Origin: Mariprofundaceae bacterium
Lineage (GTDB): Bacteria; Pseudomonadota; Zetaproteobacteria; Mariprofundales; Mariprofundaceae
Assembly (NCBI GenBank): GCA_015488115.1
Contig: WFOK01000070.1
Coordinates: 1-64,000, forward strand
Length of the DNA stretch: 64,000 bases
Reading direction: 5' to 3'
Position 1 is the first letter of the stretch; the number at the start of each line of letters is the position of its first letter. The position numbers and the translations under genes were made by a program. Below the pieces are notes generated by a model, which ran no database searches, had not been told where the DNA came from, and saw only the letters and a list, made by a program, of their open reading frames with translations. Positions 1 to 8,634 of the stretch are shown piece by piece.

Positions 1-72
1 CCGACGCCAACCGTCATATGCCTCCAGAAACCTCATCCTTCTGACCTCCTGTAACACCTTCGTTCTCCGCAT
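1..72 (-). CDS. ISNCY-family-like transposase, N-terminal fragment (partial)
   Basis: Only 24 codons are visible, running off the left edge with no stop. The peptide starts MRRTKVLQEV and continues with MRFLEAYDGW, which I recognise as the typical opening of a group of ISNCY transposases (a KVLQEVRxMRF..AY.GW pattern that precedes a helix-turn-helix). The start at 72 is chosen because a GGAGG at 81-85 lies 8 bases upstream. A second ATG at 78 is too close to that site. The identification rests on a very short stretch; sequence left of the window would settle it. Confidence 0.6.
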   Translation of the reverse strand, partial: MRRTKVLQEVRRMRFLEAYDGWRR

Positions 73-154
73 GACCATCACCTCCAGGGCGATCGTCTCA
101 ACCGGACAACCCTCGTGCTACTAATCAGGACAGGTTATGTGTTACTGACACGAC
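1..154 (-). mobile_element. End of an ISNCY-like insertion sequence, cut by the window edge
   Basis: The leftmost bases hold the start of a transposase gene read leftward (see the next entry) and its upstream flank. Between the transposase start codon at 72 and the btuD stop at 155-157 is about 80 bp of non-coding DNA. It includes a short palindrome at 139-151 (GTGTTACTGACAC), which may lie at or near the terminal inverted repeat. The second end is outside the window, so the exact boundary and any target duplication cannot be determined. The element sits directly after the last gene of the cobalamin operon. Confidence 0.6.
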
Positions 155-892
155 TCAGGAAAAATCGGGAATCAGCACTTGATGGCCCTTGCCTTGGCCG
201 CAGGACGAAAGCCTCGCCTGATAAAGGGGCTCCAGGACCTCCCGCCGCAAAAGCCGACCGGCCTCGTCAAACCGCCACCCGCCGTTTCCGTCCAGCAAGA
301 GCACCCGGTCCGCCACGCAAGCGGCCTGAACCAGATCATGCAGCACGACCACGACAAGCCGTCCCAATGCCTTTTGCTCGCGTATCAGGGAAAGCGCATC
401 CTTCTGATGCCGCAAATCGAGATGCGCGCATGGCTCATCAAGCAGCCATACCGGGACATCCCGCAGCATCAAGGCGGCTAGTTCACAGCGCTGCCTTTCC
501 CCTGCGGACAATCCGGCCATGTCCCGGTCCAGCAAATCCAGCAGATCAAAACGGCGCGCAGCTTCAAGCAGACGCGATTCCTCACACGCCTCAGCCGCCA
601 GGTCAAGGCGATCACGCACCGTCAGGCCAAACTCGTCTGCTGGCAGGTCCCCACACCAGGCCAGAAGGCGCGACCTCTGCCTCGAACCCATGCACGCCAG
701 CTCCACGCCCCCCACCAAGATGCTTCCCTCTTTGGCCGCGTGCAACCCTGCAAGCGTCATCAGCAATGTCGACTTGCCGACCCCATTGCTGCCGAGCACG
801 ACACATGTTTCCCCGGCGAACAGCTTGATGCCCAGATCACGGATCAGTTCCCGAGCGCCGCGGGCCAGGCGCAGATTCCGAAGTTCAAGCAC
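155..892 (-). CDS. btuD: Vitamin B12 ABC transporter, ATP-binding protein BtuD
   Basis: This is the ATPase that powers inner-membrane import of cobalamin through BtuC. A Walker A motif (GSNGVGKST) lies near residue 35, a signature motif (LSAGERQR) follows in the middle, and the Walker B region reads VWLLDEP followed by a D-loop-like AHLDLR. The switch histidine is in VVLHDL. The GTG at 892 is preferred: a GGAGG precedes it, it overlaps the btuC stop by 8 nt, and the protein then opens with the usual LELRNL strand. It is the last gene of the riboswitch-controlled operon, and an insertion sequence follows its stop. A FecE/HmuV-type siderophore ATPase would look similar; the operon context decides for B12. 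Confidence 0.85.
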   Translation of the reverse strand: MLELRNLRLARGARELIRDLGIKLFAGETCVVLGSNGVGKSTLLMTLAGLHAAKEGSILVGGVELACMGSRQRSRLLAWCGDLPADEFGLTVRDRLDLAAEACEESRLLEAARRFDLLDLLDRDMAGLSAGERQRCELAALMLRDVPVWLLDEPCAHLDLRHQKDALSLIREQKALGRLVVVVLHDLVQAACVADRVLLLDGNGGWRFDEAGRLLRREVLEPLYQARLSSCGQGKGHQVLIPDFS

Positions 893-1832
893 GCCCCCTC
901 CTGTGCACGAGCAGCCAAAGAAATACCGGCACCCCAATCATCGCCGTCAACACGCCCACGGGCAATTCGGCAGGGGCCACAATTGTGCGGGCCACCGTAT
1001 CCGAAAGCACCAGCAACATGCCTCCGCCAAGGGCCGTAGCCGGCAGCATCCGCGCATGCCGACTTCCAAACAGCAGCCGCATGACATGGGGAACCACCAG
1101 GCCGACGAAGCCAATGGTGCCGGCGGCGGTCACGGCAAGCGCCGTGACCGCACTGGCCAGCCAGAGCAGACGCTGACGCAAGAGGCCGACGTTCACGCCC
1201 AGCGATTCCGCATGCCTGGGGCCAAGCAGCAGGCAATCCAGGGCATGGGCAAGCCAGATCCCGGCAGCGAGAGCCAAGGCCCAAGAGACAAGAAGCAGCG
1301 ACACGGGAACATCGGAATGGCTCAGGTTTCCCATCATCCAGGAAAAGGCCTGGTACAGCCCCCGCTCGGGAAGCAGGGCCAGAAGAAGGGCCAGCACAGC
1401 GGCCCAAAATGCGGCCAGCACGACACCGGCAAGCAGCATGCCCGACGTGCCCAGTCTGGCAAAGCGCATGACCACAAAGATGCCCAGCCAGGCCCCAGCA
1501 AAGGCCCCCAAGCTCATGGCCACAGTTGAAGCAGACCAGATCATCAAACTGCTCACGGCGCCAACCGAGGCCGACCCGGCCACACCCAGCACATAGGGCT
1601 CGGCCAGCGGATTGCCCAGCAACACCTGAAACCAGGCACCGGCCAGGGCCAACAGCCCGCCAACCGCAAAGGCCGTGAGCAATCTAGGCCAGCGCAACTC
1701 CCAGAGGATCGTCTGTTCAACCCCATTACCCGGCGAAAACGGATTGATCCACTTCTCGCCGATGCCCAGCCCAGCAAGGCCAAGCATCAGCATCAGCAAC
1801 ACAAGCAGCAACCAGTACCACCAGGCTCTCAT
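885..1832 (-). CDS. btuC: Vitamin B12 ABC transporter, permease BtuC
   Basis: This is a FecCD-family permease of 315 residues with about ten hydrophobic segments. The family's conserved stretch GNPLAEPYVLGVAGSAS is near residue 75, and GTIGFVGLVVPHVMR, the coupling-region motif, is in the C-terminal third. The start at 1832 is chosen because its ATG shares ATGA with the cobS stop; the 13 residues upstream in the same frame are not membrane-like. It forms the channel that works with BtuD and the periplasmic BtuF of the same operon. Confidence 0.87.
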   Translation of the reverse strand: MRAWWYWLLLVLLMLMLGLAGLGIGEKWINPFSPGNGVEQTILWELRWPRLLTAFAVGGLLALAGAWFQVLLGNPLAEPYVLGVAGSASVGAVSSLMIWSASTVAMSLGAFAGAWLGIFVVMRFARLGTSGMLLAGVVLAAFWAAVLALLLALLPERGLYQAFSWMMGNLSHSDVPVSLLLVSWALALAAGIWLAHALDCLLLGPRHAESLGVNVGLLRQRLLWLASAVTALAVTAAGTIGFVGLVVPHVMRLLFGSRHARMLPATALGGGMLLVLSDTVARTIVAPAELPVGVLTAMIGVPVFLWLLVHRRGRA

Positions 1833-2614
1833 GAAAGCACCATCGCCAGCAACAGCAGGCATTCCATCCACTCAATACCAGCGCCCAGGCAGTCCCCGCT
1901 CATTCCCCGAACCTTGGTCCGCAAGAACAGCCACCAGCCAATCAACGCCAGCAGCGCCGCCGGCAACAGCACGGGAGCGCCACACGCCAGCGAAGCAAGG
2001 CCCAACACAATGGCCCAGGCCACCAACCCCGACCTGCGCATCCGCCAGCAGAAGCGCTCGCCCATACCGGCCGCGACGGGCGGCAGGGCTCGCGCCCAGA
2101 AAACGGCTGCAAGCCGCGCCCAGGCCGGAATCAGCGCCAGGGCCATCATGCGGCCGCTTTCCCCGACAAGCATGTCAAGCGCCTGTAGCTTGATCAGCAC
2201 AATGAACAGGATCGCCATGACTCCGAAGCTGCCCACATGGGGATCTTTCATGACGGCATGGAAACGTTCCGGGTCGCGATGGGCCGCCCCCAGCGCATCG
2301 GCCATGTCTGCAGCGCCATCCAGATGAAGCCCGCCGGTTATGCCCACCCAGGCAAGAACGCCCAGCAAGGCGGCAAACTGAGGGACATGATGCTGCACGA
2401 GCAGCAGCACGGACATGACCAGCACACCGATCAGGAGACCGACCAAGGGGAACCAGACCGCCGAGCGGGACAAATCGCCGCGCACCTCGGGCACCGGGAT
2501 GCGGGTCAAAAATCCCACGGCCAAGAGCAAGCCCTTCAAGCCCCCCTCCCTGGCCATTGGGGTGGAGCAGTATTGATCCAATGATGCTTGCTCGCGCGTA
2601 TTCGCAGACGACAC
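1829..2614 (-). CDS. cobS: Adenosylcobinamide-GDP ribazoletransferase (cobalamin synthase)
   Basis: CobS joins alpha-ribazole (or its phosphate) to adenosylcobinamide-GDP at the inner membrane, the last step of B12 assembly. The family signature FLTRIPVP is near the start, and GGLHLDGAADMADALGA with PHVGSFGV supplies the conserved acidic and phosphate-binding positions. Several hydrophobic segments follow. The start is uncertain: the GTG at 2614 has AGAGG 7 bases upstream and leaves a 23-nt gap to cobD. A TTG at 2539 behind GGAGG would give the more typical KGLLLAVGFLTRIP beginning. The stop overlaps the btuC start. Confidence 0.87.
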   Translation of the reverse strand: MSSANTREQASLDQYCSTPMAREGGLKGLLLAVGFLTRIPVPEVRGDLSRSAVWFPLVGLLIGVLVMSVLLLVQHHVPQFAALLGVLAWVGITGGLHLDGAADMADALGAAHRDPERFHAVMKDPHVGSFGVMAILFIVLIKLQALDMLVGESGRMMALALIPAWARLAAVFWARALPPVAAGMGERFCWRMRRSGLVAWAIVLGLASLACGAPVLLPAALLALIGWWLFLRTKVRGMSGDCLGAGIEWMECLLLLAMVLS

Positions 2615-2637
2615 ATGCGTTCCTCTCAGCCCTCCTG

Positions 2638-3594
2638 CTACTGTCTTCCGACGTCATCGGCCTGCAAGGCCGTCTCCAGCCGGGTCCAATCCCGTTGAGC
2701 GGCCGGCAATCCGAAGCGTACCCAACCATGAAGTTCTGGCCACTCGGGAAACATGCGCACAAGAATCAAATGGGCTGCAAACGCCGGCATCTTTCCCCGA
2801 GGCCTGGCCAGCACGAAAGAAGCCTGGGAGGGTTGAACCTGCCATCCATGACGCACGAGCAGGCTTTCCAGGCGCCGGCGGGCGTCGGCCGTGCGGGCAT
2901 CCCGGGATTCGGCCTCCCGCAGCAAACGGGGAAGCAGATGCAATACCGGGGTTGCGACCGGCCATGGTGGAAGCCAGCGTCGGATCCGCCTGATCATGCC
3001 TGCACTGGCCACCACATAGCCGATCCTCAGGCCTGGAATCGCAAACAGCTTGGTCAGCGATCCCAAGCGGATGACACCAGGCATCACGCCGAGACGACGG
3101 CGAGCGGCAAAAGACATGTAGGACTCATCAAGCACCCCCTCTCTGCCACCTGGAAAGTCACGCAGCCCCCCATCCGGATTATGCGGGCTCGTGATCCAGA
3201 CAGCATCGGCCGCCGGCGGCGAATGCGTTCTTCCGAAACCGCGGACCCTGCAGCCTACCCTGTCCGCAGCGCGCAGGGGCTCGGCGTAACATGGAATCTC
3301 AACAGCCAGCGAGCGCCATCCCATGGCCTGAACAAGCACCTCGATGAAGGCCTGGGCACCCGCGCCCACACATACCGATTCAGGGGAAACGCCCAAGGCC
3401 TCGCTCAGGGCCGTACGTGCAGGCTCCCCTTCCCCATCAGGATATCGGGCTGCCAGATGAGCATGCCGGGCCATCCACTCTGGCAACCAGGAAGGAGGGC
3501 CGTCCGGATGCAGCCCCGTGGAGAGGTCCAGAATCTGCTCGGGCGCGCAATCCCATTCCCTGGCGGTCGCCTCCAGTCGCCCACCATGCGCCAT
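2638..3594 (-). CDS. cobD: L-threonine-O-3-phosphate decarboxylase
   Basis: This is a PLP-dependent class I/II aminotransferase-fold enzyme. It makes (R)-1-amino-2-propanol phosphate, the linker between corrin ring and nucleotide loop (CobD in Salmonella naming, CobC in Pseudomonas naming). The family opening MAHGGRL..A, followed by LDLSTGLHPDG, fixes the start at 3594. The PLP lysine is in SLTKLFAIPGLRIGY, and ITSPHNPDGG is the cofactor-binding asparagine region. HisC-type histidinol-phosphate aminotransferase is the main alternative; position between cbiB and cobS makes that unlikely. A 37-nt gap separates it from cbiB upstream. Confidence 0.85.
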   Translation of the reverse strand: MAHGGRLEATAREWDCAPEQILDLSTGLHPDGPPSWLPEWMARHAHLAARYPDGEGEPARTALSEALGVSPESVCVGAGAQAFIEVLVQAMGWRSLAVEIPCYAEPLRAADRVGCRVRGFGRTHSPPAADAVWITSPHNPDGGLRDFPGGREGVLDESYMSFAARRRLGVMPGVIRLGSLTKLFAIPGLRIGYVVASAGMIRRIRRWLPPWPVATPVLHLLPRLLREAESRDARTADARRRLESLLVRHGWQVQPSQASFVLARPRGKMPAFAAHLILVRMFPEWPELHGWVRFGLPAAQRDWTRLETALQADDVGRQ

Positions 3595-3631
3595 CCTATC
3601 CAGCGCAACGCGGAGATGCTCCTGTGAGTGG

Positions 3632-4522
3632 TCAGCGGGCAAGTTCCAACCCGGCGGCAAGCAGGGCTATAACGAGCAACGTCCGGTTCACCATGCTCGC
3701 TGCCACCCGCGAGGCGCATTCATCGGGTTCCCGGGCCAACAAGGGGCCATAGTCCGGCCTGACATCGAGCCTTCCCTCGCGCATCACGGGTCCGCCCAGG
3801 CGAATGCCGGCCGCCAGCGCAAGGGCGGCTTCGGGCCATCCGGCATTGGGCGATGCATGCGTCCTGGCCTGCACGATGAGCATATGCCAATCACGTACAC
3901 GGCCTGCCAGGATCAACAGGGCGACTGCCGTAATGCGCGCAGGCACCCAGTTGACGATGTCATCCATGCGCGCCGCAAACCAGCCGAAGCGAGCATAGCG
4001 CGGGTTCCGATAACCCCACATCGCATCCAGCGTATTGATCATGCGATGGGCCACGGCTCCCGGCATGCCCAGCACAAGAAACCAGAACAGCGAAGCCACA
4101 ACCGCATCTGAAGCGTTCTCGACCATGGATTCCAGGGCGGCCCGCCGCGCATCGACGATCTTCATCGCTTGAACATCCCGGCTGACAAGGTGGCCGACCG
4201 CTTCCCTGGCTGACACGACATCCCCGGCCGCGATCACGCAATGTACTCGTCTGGACAGGGTGCACCAGCCCAGGCAGCACCAGAGGGCGAGTGCATCGAA
4301 AAGCAGGCGCCATGTCGAGGGCAACGCCGAATGAATCACCACTATCAACGCCAGCGGCGGAAGAAGCGCCGCTATCCAGAGACAGCAGCCGCGCAGCCGG
4401 CTATCGGCATGAAAGCTTCGCTCCAACCTGCCCGCCCAACTTCCGAACCAGGCCACTGGATGCCATCGGTTGGACGGATCTCCCAGCAACCACTCCAGCA
4501 GCAAGGCCAGCAGGATGGTCAT
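3632..4522 (-). CDS. cbiB: Adenosylcobinamide-phosphate synthase CbiB
   Basis: CbiB attaches aminopropanol phosphate to adenosylcobyric acid and is an integral membrane protein. The family landmarks LLGDPSNRWHPVAWFG (near residue 10), LVSRDVQ, ENASDAVVASLFWFLVLGMPGA and NTLDAMWGYRNPRYARFGWFAARMDD are all present. At 296 residues it is close to the usual length of about 310. The ATG at 4522 overlaps the bluB stop in an ATGA junction, so the 40 residues upstream in this frame are not used. It works between CobD and CobS, both downstream in the same transcript. Confidence 0.9.
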   Translation of the reverse strand: MTILLALLLEWLLGDPSNRWHPVAWFGSWAGRLERSFHADSRLRGCCLWIAALLPPLALIVVIHSALPSTWRLLFDALALWCCLGWCTLSRRVHCVIAAGDVVSAREAVGHLVSRDVQAMKIVDARRAALESMVENASDAVVASLFWFLVLGMPGAVAHRMINTLDAMWGYRNPRYARFGWFAARMDDIVNWVPARITAVALLILAGRVRDWHMLIVQARTHASPNAGWPEAALALAAGIRLGGPVMREGRLDVRPDYGPLLAREPDECASRVAASMVNRTLLVIALLAAGLELAR

Positions 4523-5172
4523 TTCTTTTCTTCGCCGGGATAACGGTTTTCTCCCAGCACGGACGACAGCGGCAGGCGGTTGCGCCATGCCCTCAGCTCG
4601 AGCATCGGTGCTTCGTAGAAATCCGTCACTGGTCCCAGGCAAAGCAGGGCCAGCGGTTTTGCACCCGGTGGACAGCGGAGCAATGCCGCCACCTGTGCCG
4701 GATCAAAAAATGACACCCATCCCATGCCCAGATTCTCGGCGCGGGCCGCCAGCCACATGTTCTCGATGGCGCAGGCACATGAAGCCAGGGCCATCTCCTC
4801 GGGCATGGTCCGCCGTCCAAAGATGGTGCCGTCATCCGGTGCCATGACCACTGCGATCAACTCGGCGCATTCGAGGATTCCCTCCACCTTCAGGCGGAGA
4901 AATTCCCTGCTGCGCCCGCCCATGCGCTCTGCCGTGTGCTGGCGTTCCCTTTCCACCAGCCCGGCCAACTCTGCGCGCAGCCTGCTGTCGCTGATGCGAA
5001 TGAACCGCCAGGGCTGCATGAGGCCCACGCTCGGTGCGGCATGCCCGGCTTCCAGGATGCGTCTCAGCACCTCGGGCGCCACCTCGCCAGCGGCAAAATG
5101 CCGCATGTCGCGCCGTGCATGGAGCACGCGATAAAAAGCGCTCCTGACCTCAGCGTCCATGATTTCGTCCAT
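4519..5172 (-). CDS. bluB: 5,6-dimethylbenzimidazole synthase BluB
   Basis: BluB fragments reduced FMN with oxygen to give DMB, the lower ligand of B12. It belongs to the nitroreductase fold: RRDMRHF near residue 20 is the FMN-phosphate motif, PSVGLMQPWRFI follows, and the BluB-specific IFGRRTMPE block is near residue 120. C-terminal GMGWVSFFDP and LCLGPV are also typical. The ATG at 5172 has GGAG 7 bases upstream and overlaps btuF by 23 nt. Its presence shows that the organism can make the lower ligand aerobically rather than depend on imported DMB. Confidence 0.88.
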   Translation of the reverse strand: MDEIMDAEVRSAFYRVLHARRDMRHFAAGEVAPEVLRRILEAGHAAPSVGLMQPWRFIRISDSRLRAELAGLVERERQHTAERMGGRSREFLRLKVEGILECAELIAVVMAPDDGTIFGRRTMPEEMALASCACAIENMWLAARAENLGMGWVSFFDPAQVAALLRCPPGAKPLALLCLGPVTDFYEAPMLELRAWRNRLPLSSVLGENRYPGEEKK

Positions 5173-5980
5173 GTTTCAGCTCCAGTCTGATCCTGACCAG
5201 CCTCTCCAGGGCATCCACCAGCCTAGGCCCCGGGCGATGCACGAGGTCATCGGGAAGCGCGAAAACCTCGACCTTCTGGCCGAGCCAGCGCTTCCAGTAC
5301 CGGCGACGCGCCTCGACATCACGTGCCTCATCAGGGACAAAAACCACCTGCGGATGCGCCCGAATAATCCCTTCCAGGCCAACCCTGGCGGTCTCGGCCT
5401 CTATGGAGGAACTCACGGATTCAAAGCCGGCCGTTCGCAAAAGGTCCGTGATGTAGCTGTTCTTCCCCGGAGTCATCAAGGGACTCGGCCAGATTTCATA
5501 GAAGACGGGAATCCTTTTTTCCGGCACCAGGGCGCTGGCTGCCCGAAGCCGGCCTTCGATGCTCTCCGCCAGCCTTTTGGCTTCCCGTTCACGACCAACG
5601 GCACGCCCGATGCGCATGATGTCCTCGATCACATCGCTCAATCCATGCGGATTGCTGATCATGATGCGCGCCCCGTGGCGTCTGAGAAGCGCCAGTCCCG
5701 GATCGTCGCCGTTGAATGCGATGACCACGGTCGGGTGAAGACGGAGCGCAGCCTCGGCATTCACACCCAGATAATTCCCGACCCTGGGCACACTCCGGGC
5801 CTGCACGGGGTAGTCGCAATAATCCACGGCGCCAACAATCTCATCGCCTGCACCGATGGCAAACAGGATTTCGCAGACGTGCGGCGCCAGGGCGAGAATG
5901 CGCTCCTGCTTCGCGTAAGCCCCATGGCTCATGAGCAGCAGGCCAAGCGACAGAACAGCGATGCGCACCAGCATGATCAC
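5150..5980 (-). CDS. btuF: Cobalamin periplasmic substrate-binding protein BtuF
   Basis: This is the periplasmic receptor that delivers corrinoids to BtuCD. A signal peptide ends near AYA (residue 23). The mature part has the helical-backbone metal-receptor pattern: RILALAPHVCEILFAIGAGDEIVGA, then DYPVQARSVPRVGNYLGVNAEA and an LHPTVVIAFN strand. PSPLMTPGKNSYI in the middle is typical of BtuF. Translation may start at the GTG at 5980, which shares GTGA with the tonB stop, or at the ATG at 5974; the proteins differ by two residues. Confidence 0.85.
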   Translation of the reverse strand: MIMLVRIAVLSLGLLLMSHGAYAKQERILALAPHVCEILFAIGAGDEIVGAVDYCDYPVQARSVPRVGNYLGVNAEAALRLHPTVVIAFNGDDPGLALLRRHGARIMISNPHGLSDVIEDIMRIGRAVGREREAKRLAESIEGRLRAASALVPEKRIPVFYEIWPSPLMTPGKNSYITDLLRTAGFESVSSSIEAETARVGLEGIIRAHPQVVFVPDEARDVEARRRYWKRWLGQKVEVFALPDDLVHRPGPRLVDALERLVRIRLELKHGRNHGR

Positions 5981-6669
5981 TGGAGCACGAACCTGACCGG
6001 AAGCCGATAGTCTCCATCCGTCAGGGCAATGCGCCGCACGCCGCTGATGCCGCGCATGGCCGCACGATCGAGCGCATCATGCCCGCTGGATTCAAGCACA
6101 TGCACCTCATTGAGACGCCGATCCTGTACCCTGAAGCCAATCAGCACCCGCCCAGTCCATCCCATGCGGCGAGCCAGCCATGGATAATGGATGTGCGCCA
6201 GGAGCGTCGCGCGCACGGCATCCGGCACACCCCGCGCCGCCGGCTTTGCTCTATTCCCGCTGTCAGACGGCGGACGGGCCATTCCCTTCTCCTGTCCCAT
6301 GTCCGCCTGTCCGGACATGCGTGGCCTGCTCCTGCTCGTGGTCGCCCCCTTCGCAGGCAGAATGCCATCGCGCATGGCAGAAGGTCGCCTCGCTGCTTGC
6401 CGAGCTAAGGACCGAGGCGCTTCCTGCGCCTCGGTTCGTCGTTGATCCCGCCGTACTGTGGACGGAGTTGATTCAGGCAAGGCCTTGCCTTCCCGGACAG
6501 GCGCCCGGACGATCTGTACAGGTAGCATGTCCGCGCCCCGGCCAAGCCATGGCCCGGACCGGGGCGGCTCGAGCAACAGCAGCAACAGGCCATGGAGCAT
6601 GAGCGCGACGACCAGCGCCGCAAGCATGCGTCTCGTGACCGGTTCAGTAGCGCCCTTCAACCCCGACAT
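5977..6669 (-). CDS. TonB-like energy transducer dedicated to B12 uptake
   Basis: The 230-residue protein has one N-terminal membrane anchor (about residues 16-34, LAALVVALMLHGLLLLLL). A long basic and polar linker (about residues 40-145) follows, then a C-terminal TonB domain with YPWLARRMGWTGRVLIGFRV and a closing beta-strand. The linker is arginine-rich rather than the usual proline-lysine repeat. The gene overlaps btuB by 26 nt, so it very likely energises that receptor specifically. No exbB/exbD are nearby. A later ATG at 6627 would remove the residues before the anchor. Confidence 0.82.
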   Translation of the reverse strand: MSGLKGATEPVTRRMLAALVVALMLHGLLLLLLEPPRSGPWLGRGADMLPVQIVRAPVREGKALPESTPSTVRRDQRRTEAQEAPRSLARQAARRPSAMRDGILPAKGATTSRSRPRMSGQADMGQEKGMARPPSDSGNRAKPAARGVPDAVRATLLAHIHYPWLARRMGWTGRVLIGFRVQDRRLNEVHVLESSGHDALDRAAMRGISGVRRIALTDGDYRLPVRFVLQ

Positions 6670-8497
6670 ACCAGATGCGAGGCATCACACCATAACCCGC
6701 CACTTCTTCATAGCGCTGGTTCGTTGCATTCTCGACCCTGCCAAGCAGGCGGACATGCTCGACGACTTCCACCCAGGCGCGCATGTCCAGCTTGTCATAG
6801 CCTTGCATCGGACTGATGTTTCCAGGACTGGAAAATCTCGGACCCACGATCGCCCACCAGGCATCAAACCCCCAGCGACCGCCATCCATGCCGATGCCGA
6901 AGCCGCCCTTCTCGCGGGCCCTGCGAGGCAGCCAAGTGCCGTCCAGTGCATTGCGAGCCCGCTGCACAGTCCAGTTGCCGCGCACATAGCCCGGCCCGAA
7001 ATGGTAGTCCAGTGAGAATTCCCAGCCATGGACCTTCGCCCGCCCGATATTCGTCGGCTGCCAGAAAAAAGGCTTGACCTGTTCCCAGCTGATCAGATCG
7101 CGGATATCCTGGCTGAACCAGGTTGCCGAGGCAGAGAGCCTTCCCCACTCGCCCTCGTCATTCCAGGAGAGCCCCACATCCGTGCCTTTCGAGGACTCAG
7201 GGCGAAGGTTCGGATTGCCCGCGGAAAACACCGTGGCCGGCCAATACAGGTCGTTCAGGGAAGGTGCCTTGAAGCCCGTGCCATAATTGGCAAACAGCTT
7301 GATGCCTGAAAAGGGATGCACGGCAAGCCCGAGACGGTACGTCATCTTGTCGGCGACGATGTTGTTCCGATCCTGACGCAACGCGGCTGAAACATCGAAT
7401 GCATCATGGTGCCAGGCAAGACTGGCAAACCCGGCCGTCTGATCCATGCGCCGATTGATCCCCATCGACAGGTTCTGTCCCAGATCACGATGCTGCTCAA
7501 TCCCGAGCAACGCATCGATGGCCTCAAAATGAAAACGGTTCTCCCAGCTCAGTTGATCGATGCGCGTGCGGATATAGGCATTGTTGAACGCGGTCACGGG
7601 ATCCGTCGTGGCATAGACATCCTGGCTGCGTCCGAGCCTGAGTAGTGTCGTCCAGGCTTCACCGACGGGATATTCGGCCTCCAGGCCCCATTGCTGCTGG
7701 CGCAGGCGCTGGTTGAAATTCAGGATATCCCCGAATGTGAAGGTTGCGGGATCAAAGCCGTCCAATCCCGTCGAGCCATCATTGCTGTGGCCGAAGATGC
7801 GGATCTGCCCGTCGCCCATGGGGACTTCCAGCTTGCCACCCCAATTCGTTGCGGAAAAGCTGTCCGCCTCCGTGCCGACCGCGGCAGCGGAGACACCCCG
7901 CGTACGCTGAGCCTCTGCATGGAGGCCGTAACGGATACCCGCCTCATTGCCACCACTGATCCCGGCTGAAACCCGGCTCGAGCCCAGGTCTCCGGTCTCG
8001 ACAAGAACCCTCGCATGGTTCTCTGCAGAGCCAGACCGGGTAAAGATCTGAATGACGCCACCGATGGCATCGGCACCGTAAAGGGACGACTGGGGACCGC
8101 GCACGATTTCTATGCGCTCGATGCCATTCAGCGAGAGATTGGCCCAGTCAAACTGGCCCAGCGTGGCCGATCCCACGCGCAAGCCATCGATCAGCACAAG
8201 CGTATGCCCTGGATTCGTTCCCCGCAAAAAAAGGCTTGTCGCCTTGCCCGGACCGCCGGCCGTGGTCACTTCAACGGCAGCCACCCGGCGCAGCAATTCC
8301 GCCACCGTCACGGCTCCGCTTTGCTCGATGTCCTCGCGCGTGATGACGGTCGTATCTGCCGTGATTTCATCCGAGGGGGTATCCATGCGATCAGCCGTAA
8401 CCACCACCTCTCCCATGTCCGCGGCATGCGCGACCGAGGCAGCCACCAGACCAAGCAATGCGCCAAGACCTATGACGCTCCATCGTGTTTTTTTCAT
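6644..8497 (-). CDS. btuB: TonB-dependent vitamin B12 outer-membrane receptor BtuB
   Basis: This is a 617-residue outer-membrane receptor. A signal peptide ends at AHA (residue 25) and is followed at once by a TonB box (GEVVVTA). The plug domain shows LLRRVAAVEV, SLFLRGTNPGHTLVLIDG, IERIEIVRGPQSSLYGADAIGGVIQIFTR; the beta-barrel ends in an aromatic residue (GRY). The ATG at 8497 has AAAGGAG 8 bases upstream; the longer open frame reaching 8635 runs into the riboswitch and is not coding. It is the first gene of the operon, 137 nt downstream of the aptamer. Confidence 0.93.
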   Translation of the reverse strand: MKKTRWSVIGLGALLGLVAASVAHAADMGEVVVTADRMDTPSDEITADTTVITREDIEQSGAVTVAELLRRVAAVEVTTAGGPGKATSLFLRGTNPGHTLVLIDGLRVGSATLGQFDWANLSLNGIERIEIVRGPQSSLYGADAIGGVIQIFTRSGSAENHARVLVETGDLGSSRVSAGISGGNEAGIRYGLHAEAQRTRGVSAAAVGTEADSFSATNWGGKLEVPMGDGQIRIFGHSNDGSTGLDGFDPATFTFGDILNFNQRLRQQQWGLEAEYPVGEAWTTLLRLGRSQDVYATTDPVTAFNNAYIRTRIDQLSWENRFHFEAIDALLGIEQHRDLGQNLSMGINRRMDQTAGFASLAWHHDAFDVSAALRQDRNNIVADKMTYRLGLAVHPFSGIKLFANYGTGFKAPSLNDLYWPATVFSAGNPNLRPESSKGTDVGLSWNDEGEWGRLSASATWFSQDIRDLISWEQVKPFFWQPTNIGRAKVHGWEFSLDYHFGPGYVRGNWTVQRARNALDGTWLPRRAREKGGFGIGMDGGRWGFDAWWAIVGPRFSSPGNISPMQGYDKLDMRAWVEVVEHVRLLGRVENATNQRYEEVAGYGVMPRIWYVGVEGRY

Positions 8498-8634
8498 GAG
8501 TTCTGCTCCTTTATGCACCCACCGTGCAAATATTTTAGGAAGCACGCGCAAGAGGGCGGAGCGAAAACGCAAGTCATCGGAAGCCATGGACCATCGATGC
8601 CGGCGCGCCCACACCCCGTGGCGTCCTTCCATCA

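Noticed and set aside
139-151. GTGTTACTGACAC palindrome as a terminator of the B12 operon
   Set aside because: The stem is short and no T-run follows in the leftward direction; it more likely belongs to the IS end.
2540-2625. A 26-codon leader peptide frame before cobS
   Set aside because: It has a possible ribosome site, but no attenuator-like structure and no codon pattern; the region is better explained as the cobS N-terminus or a spacer.
519-3627. Two long rightward open frames (519-1529 and 2557-3627)
   Set aside because: Both are antisense to btuD/btuC and to cobD, with low-complexity basic translations and no ribosome sites.
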